The translations under genes were made by a program, and so were the position numbers. DNA of 51,014 bases from CAZGVV01 sp964529155 (lineage in GTDB: Bacteria; Pseudomonadota; Alphaproteobacteria; Rickettsiales; SXRF01). The stretch's first letter is position 1. Each line of letters opens with the position of its first letter. Below are positions 8,261 to 16,625 of the stretch, one piece after another. Where the stretch lies: the NCBI GenBank assembly GCA_964529155.1, contig CAZGVV010000003.1, positions 1 to 51,014 on the forward strand, read 5' to 3'. The notes beneath the pieces are model-generated. The model did not search any database and was not told the origin of the DNA. It saw nothing but the letters and a program-made list of their open reading frames with translations.

Positions 8261-10153
8261 ATGAACATGACTCTTTCAGTAAAAACACGAGCTTCACTGC
8301 CACTGGCCTCGCGCTGGCATATTGGGTTGCTGGCTGCAAGCCTCCTTTCGATTGCACTGTATTTTGGGCTAAGCTCGGCGAGCCTGCCTGCGGTTGCCAG
8401 CATTGCAGCGGCGGATATTCCTTTGCTTACGGTTATCATTATCGGCGGAATTCCGTTGCTAATTCAGATTGGTATCAAACTGTTCCAGGGCGGTATTGGC
8501 GCAGATTTCTTGGGTGCGATTGAATTGGCAGCCGCCGCACTGTTGGGGCAATACCTTGCCGCCATCCTTATTATCATCATGCTTTCTGGTGGCCAAGCAT
8601 TGGAGGCGTACGCGATGCGCAAGGCGTCCTCAGTGCTGCGTGCATTGTCAGATAGGATGCCCTCCAAAGCTCACCGCAAGCATGGCGCAAAGGTGGAGGA
8701 CATTGCACTCGCTGATATTGGCATTGGTGATGAAATAGTGGTATTCCCGCATGAAACCGCACCTGTTGATGGTGTAGTAATGGAAGGCCACGGCTCGATG
8801 GATGAGTCGTATTTAACGGGCGAACCCTACCGTGTGTCGAAAGCCCCAGGTGCAGCAGTGCTATCGGGCGCAATCAACGGTGAAGCGGTGCTCACCATCC
8901 GCGCTGAAAAACTCGCGCACGATTCCCGCTACGCGCAGATCATGGAAGTGATGCAGGAGGCCGAACAGCAACGCCCGCAGCTGCGACGCTTGGGTGATCA
9001 GTTGGGCGGAGCTTTCGCCATCTTCGCGCTGATCATTTCTGGTATTGTGTGGCTGGTGACGGGTGATGCGCTAAGGTTCCTTTCCGTGCTCGTAATTGCC
9101 ACCCCATGCCCACTGATTATCGCCATCCCGATTACGATTATCGGCGCGATTTCAATGGCTGCGCGGTTGGGGATCATCATCAAAGACCCCACCGTGCTGG
9201 AGCGCTTGCCCACATGTCGCACAGCGATCTTTGATAAGACCGGCACGCTCACCTACGGCAAGCCGGAACTCACAGAGATTCTTCCCGCCGCTGGGCTAAG
9301 CGCCGATGATATTTTAGGACGTGCGGCAAGCCTTGAGCGTTATTCCAAACATCCGCTGGCCAGCGCAATTTTACAAGCCGCTGAAAATGCCAAGCTGGTG
9401 TTGGTCGAGGCGGCAAGCGTATCGGAAAAGCCAGGGCAAGGCTTAACCGGCATGGTGGCTGGACATGAAATTGCCGTCACCAGCCGCAAAAAACTTTTGC
9501 AATTACAACCGGAATTAACATTACCTCCCACTGCTGCGGGGTTAGAGAGCATCATTGTGATGGATGGCAAATACGCCGCCACGCTTCGCTACCGCGATGC
9601 ACCGCGCTCGGACGGCAAATCCTTCATTGGGCATCTCGCGCCCTCGCACCAGTTCAACAAGATCATGCTGGTATCAGGCGACCGCGAATCAGAGGTAAGT
9701 TATCTGGCTGAATTGCTTGGTATCAAAGAAACACTGGCATCGCAAAGCCCCGAGCAGAAGGTGGCGATTGTGCGGGCGGAAACCGCCAAAGCGCCGACGT
9801 TGTTTATGGGGGATGGGATTAACGATGCGCCCGCACTGGCATCGGCCACGGTGGGCATCGCCTTTGGTCAGCATAGCAGCGTTACCGCTGAAGCCGCAGG
9901 CGTTGTGATCATGGAGAACTCACTGACCAAGGTGGATGAGCTGTTGCATATCAGCACACGTCTCCGTCTGATCGCCCTTCAAAGTGCCATGGGCGGAATG
10001 GCGCTGTCACTGATTGGGATGGGCTTTGGGGCGGCTGGCTATATTAGCCCCGTGCAAGCAGCATTGTTTCAGGAATGTATTGATGTGCTGGCCATTGCCA
10101 ACGCGCTACGCCTGAGCCTTGGAAAACATATCGAAACGGATATGAACCGTTGA
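8261..10153 (+). CDS. P1B-type heavy-metal translocating P-type ATPase
   Basis: A 630-residue membrane pump that uses ATP to move metal ions across the inner membrane. Family motifs are intact: TGEP in the actuator domain (near residue 187), the ion-binding TPCPL motif in a membrane helix (Cys 283), the phosphorylated DKTGT (Asp 325), a KHPLA motif typical of P1B pumps, and MGDGIND in the hinge. N-terminal membrane segments are clear, but there is no N-terminal HMA metal-binding domain and no CxxC near the N-terminus. The TPCPL form differs from the CPC of copper (CopA) and zinc/cadmium (ZntA) pumps, so the substrate cannot be stated. Two possible starts exist (ATG 8261 and 8267). It stands alone between two unrelated genes, with no metal-responsive regulator beside it. 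Confidence 0.9.
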   Translation: MNMTLSVKTRASLPLASRWHIGLLAASLLSIALYFGLSSASLPAVASIAAADIPLLTVIIIGGIPLLIQIGIKLFQGGIGADFLGAIELAAAALLGQYLAAILIIIMLSGGQALEAYAMRKASSVLRALSDRMPSKAHRKHGAKVEDIALADIGIGDEIVVFPHETAPVDGVVMEGHGSMDESYLTGEPYRVSKAPGAAVLSGAINGEAVLTIRAEKLAHDSRYAQIMEVMQEAEQQRPQLRRLGDQLGGAFAIFALIISGIVWLVTGDALRFLSVLVIATPCPLIIAIPITIIGAISMAARLGIIIKDPTVLERLPTCRTAIFDKTGTLTYGKPELTEILPAAGLSADDILGRAASLERYSKHPLASAILQAAENAKLVLVEAASVSEKPGQGLTGMVAGHEIAVTSRKKLLQLQPELTLPPTAAGLESIIVMDGKYAATLRYRDAPRSDGKSFIGHLAPSHQFNKIMLVSGDRESEVSYLAELLGIKETLASQSPEQKVAIVRAETAKAPTLFMGDGINDAPALASATVGIAFGQHSSVTAEAAGVVIMENSLTKVDELLHISTRLRLIALQSAMGGMALSLIGMGFGAAGYISPVQAALFQECIDVLAIANALRLSLGKHIETDMNR

Positions 10154-10298
10154 TTTTTCACATGCATTAAATCTTATTCCCATAATTCTGATGCGATGGC
10201 ATCATGCATAGTATGCAACGCATAAGCAGTTTAGGAAATTTAAATAGCTCATTGTATTCAGAGGATGAAGTTTCATAGATATACACTATATTTAATGG

Positions 10299-11069
10299 AT
10301 GAGAAATCTGCTTCCTACCTATTTCATATCACACGGTGCACCGGATATTGTGTTGCGGAATACGCCTGCAGCGCAGTTTTTGCGTAAGCTCAAATTGCCG
10401 GAAGCAAAAGCGATACTGGTGATTTCAGCGCATTGGATGACGGATGAGCCGATGGTGACGGCACACTCACATCCGAATACCATTCATGATTTCGGCGGGT
10501 TTCCGAAGGCGCTTTATGAGATGCAATATCCCGCGCCTGGGGATGCGCTTCTGGCGACGAAGACGGTGAATCATCTTGCACCTGTTTTTCCTCTTTCAGC
10601 GTTGGATACAACGCGTGGGCTGGATCATGGCGCGTGGATACCATTGATTCTGGCAGAACCAAAAGCAACTATTCCCGTGCTGCAACTATCTATCCAGCCT
10701 CAGCGTAATGCGCGGCATCATTATGAGATAGGTAAAAGCTTGCGCGATTTGCGTGAGCAAGGTGTGATCATCATGGCATCAGGTAATGCCACGCACAATC
10801 TGCGGGCGGTGTTTGGACAACGCTATACCGAAACGCCAGTGCAGGTGACACGGTTTAATGAGTGGCTCCATGGCGCAATGACGGTGCGGGATGATGAGGA
10901 ACTCATGCGGTGGGAGCAAGCGCCGTATGCTGCCTGGAACCACCCGACCAGCGATCATTTTTTGCCGCTATTCACGGTGCTAGGTGCGACATTTGGTAAC
11001 AAAAGCAGCGAGAGAATCCATGAGAGCATAGATTACTCAGTGCTGGCGATGGATGCCTACCGCTTATAA
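10299..11069 (+). CDS. ygiD: LigB-family (DODA/YgiD-type) extradiol ring-cleavage dioxygenase
   Basis: A 256-residue protein of the class III extradiol dioxygenase family, which uses a non-haem metal to open catechol-type rings. The signature begins with FISHGAPD near residue 10, then SAHWMT near residue 45 and GLDHGAW near residue 108, which supply the metal and catalytic histidines. The length equals that of bacterial YgiD and plant DODA proteins, whose known activity is on 4,5-DOPA. No other aromatic-degradation genes are nearby, so the physiological substrate is unknown. It is followed on the plus strand by a palindromic element and then a converging receptor gene. Confidence 0.85.
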   Translation: MRNLLPTYFISHGAPDIVLRNTPAAQFLRKLKLPEAKAILVISAHWMTDEPMVTAHSHPNTIHDFGGFPKALYEMQYPAPGDALLATKTVNHLAPVFPLSALDTTRGLDHGAWIPLILAEPKATIPVLQLSIQPQRNARHHYEIGKSLRDLREQGVIIMASGNATHNLRAVFGQRYTETPVQVTRFNEWLHGAMTVRDDEELMRWEQAPYAAWNHPTSDHFLPLFTVLGATFGNKSSERIHESIDYSVLAMDAYRL

Positions 11070-11094
11070 CGTGCATCTCTACCCCTATGAACAT

Positions 11095-11239
11095 ATATAG
11101 TTATTCCACTTTACCATTATACATGGCTGCAAAGAGTGTTTTCTGCGCTTCCGGTGCTCACGTACACCTGTACGCTGCGCTCCGGTTCTCGAAAACACTA
11201 TGTTCGCCTACGTATAATGGTAAATTGAAATAACTATAT
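11095..11239. repeat. 145-bp palindromic intergenic element
   Basis: The outer arms (11095-11122 and 11212-11239) are inverted repeats of 28 bases with 2 mismatches, beginning with ATATAGTTAT and ending with ATAACTATAT. Further in, AGTGTTTTC pairs with GAAAACACT. The centre (about 11144-11190) holds a short palindrome, CGTACACCTGTACG, flanked by two nearly equal words, TGCGCTTCCGGTGCTC and TGCGCTCCGGTTCTC, in direct orientation. It lies between two convergent genes and could fold into a long hairpin. It may be a non-coding mobile palindromic element (MITE/REP-like) that also works as a two-way terminator. I see no second copy in this window. Confidence 0.75.
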
Positions 11240-11322
11240 GAAGCAAATTACCGCACAGATACTCTCGGTTGGATATGGTGGTATTGAATTGCTGCTTCAC
11301 CAATATAACGATTTTAGATTTT

Positions 11323-13311
11323 CTAATGGGTTTGAAGCATTTTCTGCAAGAAGCGTTGGACTTCTTTATTTAGGCTATCGGATTCATCTGTTAATAATTT
11401 TGCGGCGCTTAATACCTCTTGTGACGAATCACTTGCTCTGTTGGCCGAATCCATCACATCTTTAATATAATTTGCTATATTATGGATGCCTACAGCTGCT
11501 GCTGAGATGTTGCCCACAATTCGGGTTACTGATTTAGTTTGATCATCTGCAGCTGTTTCCACAAAGGCAGAATACTGTTCGACCTCCATAATAGATTTTT
11601 TGATCTCTTTAAAAATCTCTACGACTTTAGTGGATACGCTTTGAATATGTTCAATTTGATGGGATATTTCCTCGGTTGCTTGGCTTGTTTGCTTGGCTAG
11701 CGATTTTACCTCACCGGCAACTACGGAAAATCCTTTTCCGGATTCTCCTGCATGTGCGGCTTCTACGGCTGCATTGATTGCGAGCAAATCAATCTGCGAT
11801 GCGATTGAATGAATAATTTCCACCACTTTTGAGATTTTCTGATTGGCTTCCGTAAGATGTGAAGAAATTTCTTCTGCTTTGTGGATCTTTTCTACTGTCG
11901 TTTTTACAATATCTCCCGAATGTAAAATCTGATTGGAAATATTTTTGGCGGAATTTGCCATTTCATCGACGGAAGTAACAATGCTTTGTAGATACGTGGT
12001 TGCCTGATCCGATTCTGATGCGGCGCTATTTGCTTTCTCACTTGTATTATAACTGACATCTGACATCGTCTCTGATGTTTGCGCTAATTGTTGCGCCGAT
12101 CCACTTACCGTTTCAATGCCAGATTTTATTTTGTATTCAAAACGTGTAAACTCATCATTCATATGACGTATTCGTTCAAAATTCTTATATATGAGCGTAT
12201 AAATTCCAACGCATACAAAGCTGAGAAAAGTTACCAATACATAGCCTGCGATTGTAAAGTTCCTGACTGCTTGCCGGTCTCCGCTGTTTTCGAACATTTC
12301 GTTTGGATAGCCTGCCCATAGGGACCATTTCCCGAGCGGATCGCTTGTTGCCACGGGAATAATTGTAGAAAATAATAATGATGGATCGGGTTTGTTGTCT
12401 TTTATCCATTGAATTGAGGCAGTTGTCTGTGCCGAGTCTTTCGGCATGACTAAGTAATGATAGGTAGGATTTACTAGCGCATAATGTGCATGCGGGAGCA
12501 TGTCGCGGATTACATTGTTACGTATCACAGCAGTGATGGTTCCTTTGAGGAGGCCGTTTGGTCCAAAGAAGGGAACGGATAACACTATCCCTGTCCGGTC
12601 CTCATCTTTCTTGGTAGTTTTAAAATCGTTATTGTCACATGTGAGCACTTCATGGCCGCCAATAAATGGCAAATTCAATTTATCAATATGGCCTTGATCG
12701 GGATATTTTTCCTTTAGATAGCTCATCTGGTCTTTTAACAATTGGTATTCATAAATTTCTACTTCGGATACTTGCTTGGCTTGCTCAACGCTTGTAACGG
12801 GAGCTTTTTCTTCTTCTGCCGCATCTGTTTTAGGCTCGCTTCCGTCAAACATGAGTATCGGTTCCTGAAGTCCTTTGGTGGCAGGGTCTATCTGGTCCGG
12901 CTCAAGGTCAACTGGTACGATATAGACTTCAGAGACAGCAACATTACTGGCCATATTTCTATAAATCTGAGTGATAGATTCATGTGCATTTGCATCAAGA
13001 TTTTTTCCATAGCGATCAATCGTTTTTACGCTAGGAAGCAGGCTGATGGTACGGATGCCCTGATAAATTTGCGCAAGCGATCCTTCAATATTTTTTGACG
13101 CTATCTCGGCTTCTTTTTGTGAGTTTTGCTGATAGTGTTCCAACGCAGTTGCGTAATCTTTTTCGCTTTTTATATATACGCTGGCGTAGAGCAACGCGGC
13201 AAAGCCAGCAATTGCTGCATAACCCAATAATTTCTTTGCGGAGACTCCTGATAATTTCTTGTTACTTAAAATGGAAATTATTTTTTCACCGTCTGAATTG
13301 GTCATAAGCAT
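11323..13311 (-). CDS. methyl-accepting chemotaxis receptor
   Basis: A 662-residue receptor. Membrane segments lie near residues 29-47 and 352-375, enclosing a periplasmic ligand domain of about 300 residues that looks like a Cache-type sensor. The cytoplasmic part is a long coiled coil with the conserved signalling tip near residues 507-535 (including IDLLAINAAVEAAHAGE), followed by the usual EVKSLAKQT segment. This tip contacts CheA and CheW. I do not see a distinct HAMP domain, though the region after the second membrane segment is helical. No che or flagellar genes are in the window, so this is an orphan receptor. The start is either ATG 13311 or ATG 13305; a weak GGAAAAG favours 13311. 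Confidence 0.9.
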   Translation of the reverse strand: MLMTNSDGEKIISILSNKKLSGVSAKKLLGYAAIAGFAALLYASVYIKSEKDYATALEHYQQNSQKEAEIASKNIEGSLAQIYQGIRTISLLPSVKTIDRYGKNLDANAHESITQIYRNMASNVAVSEVYIVPVDLEPDQIDPATKGLQEPILMFDGSEPKTDAAEEEKAPVTSVEQAKQVSEVEIYEYQLLKDQMSYLKEKYPDQGHIDKLNLPFIGGHEVLTCDNNDFKTTKKDEDRTGIVLSVPFFGPNGLLKGTITAVIRNNVIRDMLPHAHYALVNPTYHYLVMPKDSAQTTASIQWIKDNKPDPSLLFSTIIPVATSDPLGKWSLWAGYPNEMFENSGDRQAVRNFTIAGYVLVTFLSFVCVGIYTLIYKNFERIRHMNDEFTRFEYKIKSGIETVSGSAQQLAQTSETMSDVSYNTSEKANSAASESDQATTYLQSIVTSVDEMANSAKNISNQILHSGDIVKTTVEKIHKAEEISSHLTEANQKISKVVEIIHSIASQIDLLAINAAVEAAHAGESGKGFSVVAGEVKSLAKQTSQATEEISHQIEHIQSVSTKVVEIFKEIKKSIMEVEQYSAFVETAADDQTKSVTRIVGNISAAAVGIHNIANYIKDVMDSANRASDSSQEVLSAAKLLTDESDSLNKEVQRFLQKMLQTH

Positions 13312-13768
13312 ACTTTGCTTTTCCGTTTAGTAATTGGCCTGTCTGGCTGGAGATTTAAATATGCCATTATTATAAAGAGAAATGGTTAATTTTTGCCTAT
13401 CGGAAAGGAGCTGAGCACTGCCTGATCTTGGTGTCTTTCTTGCCTGGCGTGTAAGCCACGTATTTGGCTGTTTTTTGCTGTCGTTCCGCGTACTCGGATC
13501 ATATTTTGGTTGAGCTACAGTGTCAGAAAGGTGAGATTGGTTCGCAACGGTCCGGTTCCAATGGCCCATGGCAGTGATTAAATATAATGTATGTCTGGCG
13601 GTAAAATAGGCTGTTGCATGATATTCATAGCTTTCGTTGGCGCGCATCACAATATTATGCTAGACATAATTATAATTGTTTTTTAGAACCAACTGAAAAC
13701 CAATAAAATTTGGTGTTTTAGCTAAGGCTGCGATGCCAATACTTTCGAAATAACCAAGGGGTAATACT
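13312..13768. other. 457-bp intergenic region
   Basis: This stretch separates the receptor gene (minus strand) from the YdcH-like gene (plus strand), so it should hold both promoters. An AT-rich palindrome-like word, AATTATAATT, lies near 13666-13675. A polar 107-codon frame on the minus strand (13327-13650) has no ribosome binding site or recognisable motif and is probably chance. Nothing else is seen. Confidence 0.4.
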
Positions 13769-14011
13769 ATGACGCTTGAAAACCACAGCCTGATCAATGA
13801 TTTTCCTGAAATGCGTGAGCGTATCCACCAGATGAAAACATCGGATAGTCACTTTGCAAGATTATTTGAGCAATATGATAAGGCAGAGCATTTGGTGCAC
13901 CGTATTGAGGCCGGCGTGGAAGCCGCTTCGGATGAACGTCTTGAGGAATATAAAAAAGAGCGACTGAAACTCAAGGATCAGCTATTTGCCATGTTAAAGA
14001 AAGTGGCCTAA
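13769..14011 (+). CDS. YdcH/DUF465-family small coiled-coil protein
   Basis: An 80-residue, highly charged, mainly helical protein. The pattern FPE-----I--MK-SDSHFARLFEQYDKAEHLV, then E-A and a C-terminal LKDQL-AMLKK, matches the DUF465 (YdcH) family, small coiled-coil proteins common in proteobacteria and of poorly known function. The start is supported by AAGGGG about 9 bases before ATG 13769. It precedes an unknown 207-residue protein by 40 bases and may be co-transcribed with it. Confidence 0.75.
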   Translation: MTLENHSLINDFPEMRERIHQMKTSDSHFARLFEQYDKAEHLVHRIEAGVEAASDERLEEYKKERLKLKDQLFAMLKKVA

Positions 14012-14051
14012 ATATTCTCTTATCATTTAAGCTTCCTGTTCGATAATACCG

Positions 14052-14675
14052 ATGCAATGGCGCATAAATGATGTTCCTTTGCTCTTGGCACATTTGCCGC
14101 GTAGCCTGCATGAGCTGATACAGCATGAGGATGCTGCTGTTGTGCATCGAGGCATTGCCGCATTAAAACTGGATGATACGGCAGAAGCTCTCCGCCATGG
14201 GATCATATCTGAACCCCGTGATTCGGTTCCCGGGATATCTATCGAAAAATCGCTCGATCCACAGGTGCAGCGTTCGGCAGAGAATATTGGCTTGCTGCTG
14301 CATGACTATTTAGGGCAGCTGCCATCATTCACACCTTCTACAGCGGAAGGGGAAAGGCTACTTGAGCATTGGCGGCGTATTCTTCTTGAGCATCCTCAAC
14401 GCTTGTCTGTTGCCAAACAAAGCAATTGGCATGACGAAAAAGCTAAAGCCTATTGGCAGCAACGACTCAGGAGCTATCACCTGAAGCTGGGCATTCATCC
14501 CGACGCACTACCCGATGCATGGGATGACTGGCAACGTGCGTCCGGTATCGGCCATGATACCGGCTATCTTTTACAACTTCCGGCGATGAAACAAAAGCAA
14601 TGGCAGGACCTGGTAATCCGCTCTCGTCTGCATCACGAAACATCGACACTTGAAATGAAGGAATGGCTTGCTTGA
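14052..14675 (+). CDS. hypothetical protein, 207 residues
   Basis: The family is not recognised. The protein has no signal peptide or membrane segment and is rich in His, Gln, Leu and Trp. It looks helical, with repeated L-H/Q patterns and charged C-terminal helices (KQKQWQDLVIRSRLHH). ATG 14052 is the first start; no strong ribosome binding site is visible, so translation may depend on the upstream YdcH-like gene. The frame is long and uninterrupted and the intervening 40 bases are compact, so a real gene is likely. Confidence 0.6.
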   Translation: MQWRINDVPLLLAHLPRSLHELIQHEDAAVVHRGIAALKLDDTAEALRHGIISEPRDSVPGISIEKSLDPQVQRSAENIGLLLHDYLGQLPSFTPSTAEGERLLEHWRRILLEHPQRLSVAKQSNWHDEKAKAYWQQRLRSYHLKLGIHPDALPDAWDDWQRASGIGHDTGYLLQLPAMKQKQWQDLVIRSRLHHETSTLEMKEWLA

Positions 14676-14929
14676 TTCTCAGCCTTCTGGGTTGGCTTTC
14701 CAGCTGGCGTAAAAACTTCCTGTTTCTATTTCATGTTCTGCGGGCATGTTGAGGAAGCAGCATGCATGAAGTCGCTTCAATTGATCTGAAATCTTTGCAA
14801 GCAGTTTTTAATAGCAGAGAATGTCCCTGCAGAAATCATTAGGAGGTAAGAGGGGATTAATCTCTATGGTAGTTAGCAGGAATGCTGGTTATAGTAACTT
14901 ATATTCACCCCAATCGCCAACGGAGTCTC

Positions 14930-15166
14930 ATGAAATTAACCATCCTCAATCTGCCGCGCAATTTTACTGAAGATCAGCTGGCCAAATTATTTAAGCATTA
15001 TGGGCATATTAAAGCCTGCACCTTGGTGCTGGACGCGCAAAAAGGCACGTCAAAAGGGTTCGGTTTTGTGGAAATGGCGTTAGAGCATGAAGGCGTGCAG
15101 GCGGTTGCGGCATTAAATGGCAGTACGGTAGGAGATAGGAAAATCCGCGTTAAGCTGGTTAACTAA
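14930..15166 (+). CDS. RRM-type RNA-binding protein
   Basis: A 78-residue protein that is essentially a single RNA recognition motif. RNP2 is ILNLP near residues 4-8, and RNP1 is KGFGFVEM near residues 40-47, with the aromatic residues that stack on RNA bases. I chose ATG 14930 because GGAG lies 4 bases before it and the domain starts immediately; an in-frame upstream ATG at 14882 would add 16 residues unlike the family. Bacterial RRM proteins of this size bind single-stranded RNA and in some bacteria are cold-induced. The stop is 2 bases before the next start, so the two genes form an operon. Confidence 0.85.
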   Translation: MKLTILNLPRNFTEDQLAKLFKHYGHIKACTLVLDAQKGTSKGFGFVEMALEHEGVQAVAALNGSTVGDRKIRVKLVN

Positions 15167-15168
15167 CT

Positions 15169-15399
15169 ATGGTTGGGGGCCAGGCTAATAACCCGTTGCA
15201 TGGCGCTACACTCAAAACGATTGTTACGTCATTGCATGCGCAGCACGGCTGGGAAAAGCTTGCTGAGCTTATTCCTATTCGCTGCTTTATCCATGATCCC
15301 AGTATCAATTCCAGCCTTACTTTTCTTCGGCGCACACCATGGGCGCGCGAGAAGGTGGAGGCGCTTTATTTAGCAAATTTAGACAAAGGCCGTAGCTAG
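15169..15399 (+). CDS. VF530 (DUF2132) family protein
   Basis: A 76-residue protein with the family hallmarks NNPLHGATL near residue 7, HGWEKLAELIPIRCF in the middle, and DPSINSSLTFLRRTPWAREK followed by VEALY at the end. The VF530 fold is a small helical domain thought to bind DNA; its role is not established. The ATG follows the RRM stop after two bases with no separate ribosome binding site, so translation is probably coupled. Pairing an RNA-binding and a putative DNA-binding small protein in one operon is notable. Confidence 0.85.
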   Translation: MVGGQANNPLHGATLKTIVTSLHAQHGWEKLAELIPIRCFIHDPSINSSLTFLRRTPWAREKVEALYLANLDKGRS

Positions 15400-15436
15400 A
15401 CTGAATTTTATATGATTAGATGCCGTCAGTCTTTTT
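15398..15436 (+). terminator. candidate intrinsic terminator after the RRM/VF530 pair
   Basis: AGACTGA at 15398-15404 pairs with TCAGTCT at 15426-15432, and four more T residues follow. The loop is long (21 bases), so the hairpin is modest. It overlaps the VF530 stop codon and ends just before the next start. Confidence 0.45.
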
Positions 15437-15442
15437 GTTGAA

Positions 15443-16492
15443 ATGCCCATGCGCTTATACCTTACCTACCTATTTTGGCCCGGATTACTGACCATATGTG
15501 TGCTGTTTACGCAGCTTGGTATTGCAGTGGGGCATGGTATTATCGGTTTTAACCTCATTTATATTGCATTGGCTGCTACGCTGTGGAAGCTGGAGCAATG
15601 GTTTCCGCATGAGCGTGCATGGTTGGTGCATGATAATCAGACCTTGCCGGACCTTTTTCATACCTTATTCAACAAAGGGATGGTGCAGGTTATCGTCGTC
15701 GTCACCACGGTAATTGGTGTTGCCGGGCAGGTGGGCAGTGCTGGGCTGCAATTATGGCCCACCCAATGGCCGATGGTCGCGCAAGTGGTGCTGGGATTGG
15801 TCGTGATGGAATTTGGCCTATATTGGAAACACCGTATTGCCCATGAGTGGCTTCCATTATGGCCGTATCATGCCGTGCATCATTCTTCACGGCGGCTGTG
15901 GTTTTTTAATACCGGGCGCTTTCATTTTGTGGATACGATCAGTGGATTATTATTCGGTCTGCCGCTTCTCTTTGTGCTTGGTGCGCCGGAAATAGTATTT
16001 TCCTGGGTAGCTGCAATTACAGCCTATATTGGCATGCTTACGCATTGTAATGTGGAAATGCGATTTGGATTCTTAAGTCTTTGCTTTAACACGCCAGAGC
16101 TGCATCGCTGGCATCATTCCCGGCGGTTACGCGAGAGTAATACGAATTATGGCGAGAACATTACATTGTGGGATCATGTATTTGGCAGCTATTTCCGCGA
16201 ACATCGCCGTCCGCCCGCTAATATCGGTATTTCCCATGTTATTCCAGATCATTTTCTGGGCCAATTGAAAGTGCCGTTTACATTGCGGTCGCATCATTTT
16301 CATGTGGCCCGCCGAGGCACGGGTTTTATTTCACGCCATCTTGCTGATGCACGGAAGCAATCTTTATCCAAAGCGCCCTCATCAGCGCACCTTGTGCCAG
16401 AAGATATCCGCCTATACGAAAAGAATAGATTGAAACGTGTGCCGCTATTTATCATCGGAACCATTGGTATGATGCGTAGAAAAATCGGCTAG
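15443..16492 (+). CDS. sterol desaturase / fatty acid hydroxylase family membrane protein
   Basis: A 349-residue integral membrane di-iron oxygenase. Hydrophobic segments occur near residues 8-50, 75-100, 110-130 and 165-200. The histidine clusters that bind the iron pair are present: HRIAHE near residue 131, HAVHHSS near residue 145, and HRWHHSR near residue 225, with an additional THCN. This family hydroxylates or desaturates lipids, sterols or hopanoid-like substrates at the membrane; the substrate is not predictable here. Two starts are possible (ATG 15443 and 15449). No lipid-biosynthetic partner is adjacent. Confidence 0.87.
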   Translation: MPMRLYLTYLFWPGLLTICVLFTQLGIAVGHGIIGFNLIYIALAATLWKLEQWFPHERAWLVHDNQTLPDLFHTLFNKGMVQVIVVVTTVIGVAGQVGSAGLQLWPTQWPMVAQVVLGLVVMEFGLYWKHRIAHEWLPLWPYHAVHHSSRRLWFFNTGRFHFVDTISGLLFGLPLLFVLGAPEIVFSWVAAITAYIGMLTHCNVEMRFGFLSLCFNTPELHRWHHSRRLRESNTNYGENITLWDHVFGSYFREHRRPPANIGISHVIPDHFLGQLKVPFTLRSHHFHVARRGTGFISRHLADARKQSLSKAPSSAHLVPEDIRLYEKNRLKRVPLFIIGTIGMMRRKIG

Positions 16493-16625
16493 ATAAGGCC
16501 TCGACACCGGCGTATAGGCCAGAGGTTAATAATTTATCAACTGTTTGATCTTAAATACTATAAATAAGGTTTTTTCTTGGGCATGGATTTTGCAGGGGAT
16601 TGCTATAAATTTATGAGGTGTTTCT

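Noticed and set aside
13327..13650. 107-codon minus-strand frame upstream of the YdcH-like gene
   Set aside because: It has no ribosome binding site, no recognisable motif and a composition like random translation; chance is the simpler explanation.
14866..14970. 34-codon leader peptide upstream of and overlapping the RRM gene
   Set aside because: An ATG with a purine-rich stretch 10 bases upstream exists, but the peptide has no regulatory codon run and the evidence is too thin to call it.
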